Shown: positions 61,663-64,000 of the stretch, piece by piece
How positions within the stretch are numbered: position 1 is the stretch's first letter
Layout: each line of letters opens with the position of its first letter
From: UBA6197 sp047638075
Lineage (GTDB): Bacteria > Pseudomonadota > Alphaproteobacteria > Rhodobacterales > Rhodobacteraceae
Length of the DNA stretch: 64,000 bases
NCBI RefSeq assembly: GCF_047638075.1
Contig: NZ_JBLJBV010000029.1
Location: forward strand, 1 to 64,000
Direction of reading: 5' to 3'
Notes under the pieces: generated by a model
Database searches by the model: none
The model's input: the letters and a program-made list of their open reading frames with translations, nothing else
What the model was told of the DNA's origin: nothing
Program-made: the position numbers and the translations under genes

Positions 61663-62276
61663 GCCTTTGGCCCGTAGCGCGCCATGAACATCTCGATCGC
61701 GCCGGCGATGACGCGTTCCTTGTCACGCGGGCTACAGCATTCGCCGGTGCCAAAGATCAGCCTTGCGTGGATATCGGCCTTGCACAATTCCGCGAACTGA
61801 TCAGCGGCCAGTTCCAGATCGTCGATCGCCAGATCGCCGCGCGCCACCGCTGCACTAAGGTAGCCGACCAGCCGTTCGCGTACCAAAAGCGGGCCTGATT
61901 GGTAAAATTCTTGCCCCAGTGCCGGGAAACGGTCGCTTTCAGCTACGCAGATGCGAAAGATGCCCTGCCCCAGATCCGATGACATGAACGCGATGATCCG
62001 TTCGGCGGCGGCCCGCAGCACCACACGGGGCGGCGCGGTCTGGTCGATCACCTCAAGCGCCTCATCGGCCTGACGGCGACATTCAGTCTTGGCGACCTCC
62101 ATGAACAGCAGGCGTTTATCAGGAAAATAGCTGTAAAGCGTGGCCTTGCTGACCCCGGCTTCGCGGGCAATGTCGTCGACGCTGGCACCGTCAAAGCCAT
62201 CACGCAAAAAGACCAGTCGCGCGCCGTTCAGCACCTGATCGAACTTGCGGCCTTTTCTGATTTTGTCGCTGGTCAT
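61659..62276 (-). CDS. TetR/AcrR-family transcriptional regulator
   Basis: A 205-residue TetR-type regulator with N-terminal helix-turn-helix GARLVFLRDGFDGASVDDIA and AGVSKATLYSYFPDKRLLF. The C-terminal ligand domain is unassigned. AGAGG lies upstream of the ATG at 62276; a longer frame lacks support. The stop overlaps the end of the NYN gene. It may regulate itself or the neighbouring genes, but no operator was seen. Confidence 0.9.
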   Translation of the reverse strand: MTSDKIRKGRKFDQVLNGARLVFLRDGFDGASVDDIAREAGVSKATLYSYFPDKRLLFMEVAKTECRRQADEALEVIDQTAPPRVVLRAAAERIIAFMSSDLGQGIFRICVAESDRFPALGQEFYQSGPLLVRERLVGYLSAAVARGDLAIDDLELAADQFAELCKADIHARLIFGTGECCSPRDKERVIAGAIEMFMARYGPKA

Positions 62277-62348
62277 GCTGCCTCTTTTCTGCGGTAGCAT
62301 AGCATAGCCCCATGCGTTCAGTTTCGGCAAGCCGTTGGCGTGCGGGGG

Positions 62349-63170
62349 CTAACCATCGGGCGCGCGCAGGATGCCCAGCGTTCGGGCCAGCGCCGGGGCC
62401 TTGTGGCGCAGGATCGCCCGCCCGGCATACTGGCTGAAATACCACAGCGCCGGGGCCCGCCCCAACCCCACAAACCCGCGATACATCCGCCATGTCTGAC
62501 GAATGGCCCTGCCCTTGGCCGACGACAGGGATTGGTGTCCCAATGCGTAGGTGCATAAAACCCGGTTCAGCCCGCCTGCCGCCGGTAATTCGCGCAGCAA
62601 CATTAGCAGAAACGCAAAATCCTGCCGTTGCCGCAGCAGGGGCATCTGCCGAGGGCCAAGGGCGTTGCGGTCATAGATGACGGTTGAAAACCCCATCACG
62701 TTGGTTTTCAACAGATCATGGTAGCCGATCCGCTCGGGCAAACCAAATTCCGTGACCGCGCCCGTGGTCATATTGACGCGGCGGTAAGCGGTGGCCGATA
62801 GCGCCAGATCTTCGGCCGCCATCCAGCGGGTTTGCAGTGCCAGCTTTTCGGGGTGCCAGAAATCGTCAGCGTCCAGAAACGCCACAAACCTGCCCTGCGC
62901 CTGCACCAGCCCCGCATTTCGCGCCGCCCCTGCGCCCGTGTTCTGCGCCAGCCGGATCAGCCGGATGCGCGGGTCCGCCGCCAGTATCGGCGCCAACTGT
63001 GCGATGCTGTCATCGGTTGAGGCATCGTCGATCACGATTGCCTCCCATTCCGTCAGGGTCTGCGCCTGTACCGATGCCAGCGCCCGGCCAACGGTACCCG
63101 CTGCGTTGTAGCACGGAATAATGACGCTGACCCGCAGCGACACCGAGGCCGAATGACCGGCAATTGTCAC
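62349..63170 (-). CDS. Glycosyltransferase family 2 protein
   Basis: A 273-residue GT-A enzyme. VSVIIPCYNAAGTVGRALASV opens the nucleotide-sugar fold, followed by VIDDASTDDS and the catalytic DxD in FLDADDFWHPEKL. It probably adds a sugar to a surface polysaccharide. The GTG start overlaps the aroC stop by four bases (GTGA), so translation is coupled despite the different pathway. Confidence 0.9.
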   Translation of the reverse strand: MTIAGHSASVSLRVSVIIPCYNAAGTVGRALASVQAQTLTEWEAIVIDDASTDDSIAQLAPILAADPRIRLIRLAQNTGAGAARNAGLVQAQGRFVAFLDADDFWHPEKLALQTRWMAAEDLALSATAYRRVNMTTGAVTEFGLPERIGYHDLLKTNVMGFSTVIYDRNALGPRQMPLLRQRQDFAFLLMLLRELPAAGGLNRVLCTYALGHQSLSSAKGRAIRQTWRMYRGFVGLGRAPALWYFSQYAGRAILRHKAPALARTLGILRAPDG

Positions 63171-64000
63171 CCGATCTTGCCGCGCTTGCCGCCGGTCTGG
63201 CCGCGGTCCAACAGCAGATGATCAAGGATCACGCAAGCGACCATCGCCTCGGCCACCGGAACCGCGCGGATGCCCACGCAGGGGTCGTGGCGACCCTTGG
63301 TGCTGACCTCGACCTCATCGCCCACGGTGTTGATCGAGCGGCGCGGCGTCAGGATTGACGAGGTTGGCTTGACCGCAAAACGCACGACAATTGGCTGCCC
63401 GGTGGTAATGCCGCCCAAAATACCGCCCGCGTGGTTTGACATGAATTCGGGGCCGGTGGCGCCCATGCGGATTTCATCGGCGTTTTCCACCCCGGTCAAA
63501 CCCGCAGCCCCCAGACCTTCGCCAATTTCAACACCTTTCACGGCGTTGATGCTCATTATTGCAGCGGCCAGATCACTGTCCATCTTGGCATAGATGGGCG
63601 CGCCTAAACCGGGGGGGACGCCCTCGGCCAGCACCTCGATCATCGCCCCGACCGATGAATTCTCTTTCACCCGAACGTGTTGCAGGTAATCGGCCCATTC
63701 GGCCACCACACTGGCATCGGGCACGAAAAAGTCGTTGCGGGCGATTTCGTCGCGGTCAAATCGGTCAGGGTTGATCTGTTTTACCCCCATCTGCACCATA
63801 TAGCCGGTGATCCGCAGGCCCGGCACCATGACGCGCAGCACCGCCTGCGCCACACCGCCCGCTGCCACCCGCGCCGCAGTTTCGCGCGCGCTGGACCGCC
63901 CGCCACCACGATGGTCACGCAGGCCGTATTTCTGATGATAGGTAATATCGGCGTGCCCGGGCCGGAAACTCTGGGCGATATTGCCATAATCCTTGCTGCG
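63167..64000 (-). CDS. aroC: Chorismate synthase (5' part missing)
   Basis: The 277-residue C-terminal part of AroC; the N-terminal third lies beyond the window edge. The signature RPGHADITYHQKYGLRDHRG, then GGGRSSARETAARVAAG, and the C-terminal family segments GMSNHAGGILGG-type and VKPTSSI are all present. Chorismate synthase makes chorismate from EPSP, the end of the shikimate pathway. The reading frame is open to the last base. Confidence 0.96.
   Translation of the reverse strand, partial: RSKDYGNIAQSFRPGHADITYHQKYGLRDHRGGGRSSARETAARVAAGGVAQAVLRVMVPGLRITGYMVQMGVKQINPDRFDRDEIARNDFFVPDASVVAEWADYLQHVRVKENSSVGAMIEVLAEGVPPGLGAPIYAKMDSDLAAAIMSINAVKGVEIGEGLGAAGLTGVENADEIRMGATGPEFMSNHAGGILGGITTGQPIVVRFAVKPTSSILTPRRSINTVGDEVEVSTKGRHDPCVGIRAVPVAEAMVACVILDHLLLDRGQTGGKRGKIG

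Overview
The window is a contiguous piece of an alphaproteobacterial chromosome, very probably from the Rhodobacterales (Roseobacter/Rhodobacter group). The evidence is high GC, dense genes with many 4-base ATGA/GTGA overlaps, a complete regB / senC-regA-hvrA redox-regulation locus next to ahcY, a 41-residue L36, and families common in this order (DUF1674, DUF2125, DUF2794, DUF2853, DUF3035, DUF3775). Two perfect CtrA-type boxes (TTAA-N7-TTAA) are also present. No prophage, transposase, CRISPR array or rRNA operon was seen. The genus cannot be named from the sequence alone.

Layout, left to right. 0-9 kb: two tandem fasciclin-domain proteins, clpB with a heat-shock-type promoter, pyrF, an SPFH/NfeD membrane pair, dinB, an N-formylglutamate amidohydrolase, tRNA-Val(GAC) and rpmJ. 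9-13 kb: an unexplained intergenic block with strong inverted repeats, asd, then a minus-strand MFS / GT4 / GT29 (sialyltransferase-like) cluster. 13-20 kb: a fosmidomycin-resistance-type MFS protein, an orphan motB behind a CtrA box, and a pqiA(split)-pqiB-pqiC inter-membrane transport operon. 20-26 kb: flavin reductase, PmbA/TldD, DUF2125, a short enoyl-CoA-hydratase-like protein, DUF2853 and ahcY. 26-34 kb: GT8, HD hydrolase, a LysR regulator in the position of hvrB, then hvrA-regA-senC facing regB, then a PAS-only protein behind a second CtrA box (possible DivL).

34-46 kb: sdhAF4-like DUF1674, rsmB, heparinase II/III family, purH, a perfect 35-bp-stem palindrome, lspA, a DUF3035 lipoprotein, a paired M16 protease (one active, one inactive subunit), mutL and rmuC. 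46-53 kb: DUF3775, a large acyl-CoA synthetase, a 1021-residue kinase / M23 peptidase / class-III aminotransferase fusion, and nagB. 53-64 kb: DUF4139, beta-carbonic anhydrase, an Hpt-like small protein, leucyl aminopeptidase plus NlpC/P60, DUF2794, cytochrome c', two tandem I78-type lipoproteins, glutathione-dependent formaldehyde dehydrogenase, a NYN/LOTUS protein, TetR, a GT2 glycosyltransferase and the 3' part of aroC, which runs off the end.

Most of the window is ordinary core genome. The items most worth a second look are: the two palindromic repeats, which share a 19-base core while their outer arms differ but stay self-complementary; the three-domain fusion, whose key catalytic residues appear intact in all three domains; the CtrA boxes in front of motB and the PAS protein; the GT29-like gene; and a 36-codon minus-strand frame with a near-perfect Shine-Dalgarno upstream of the LysR gene.
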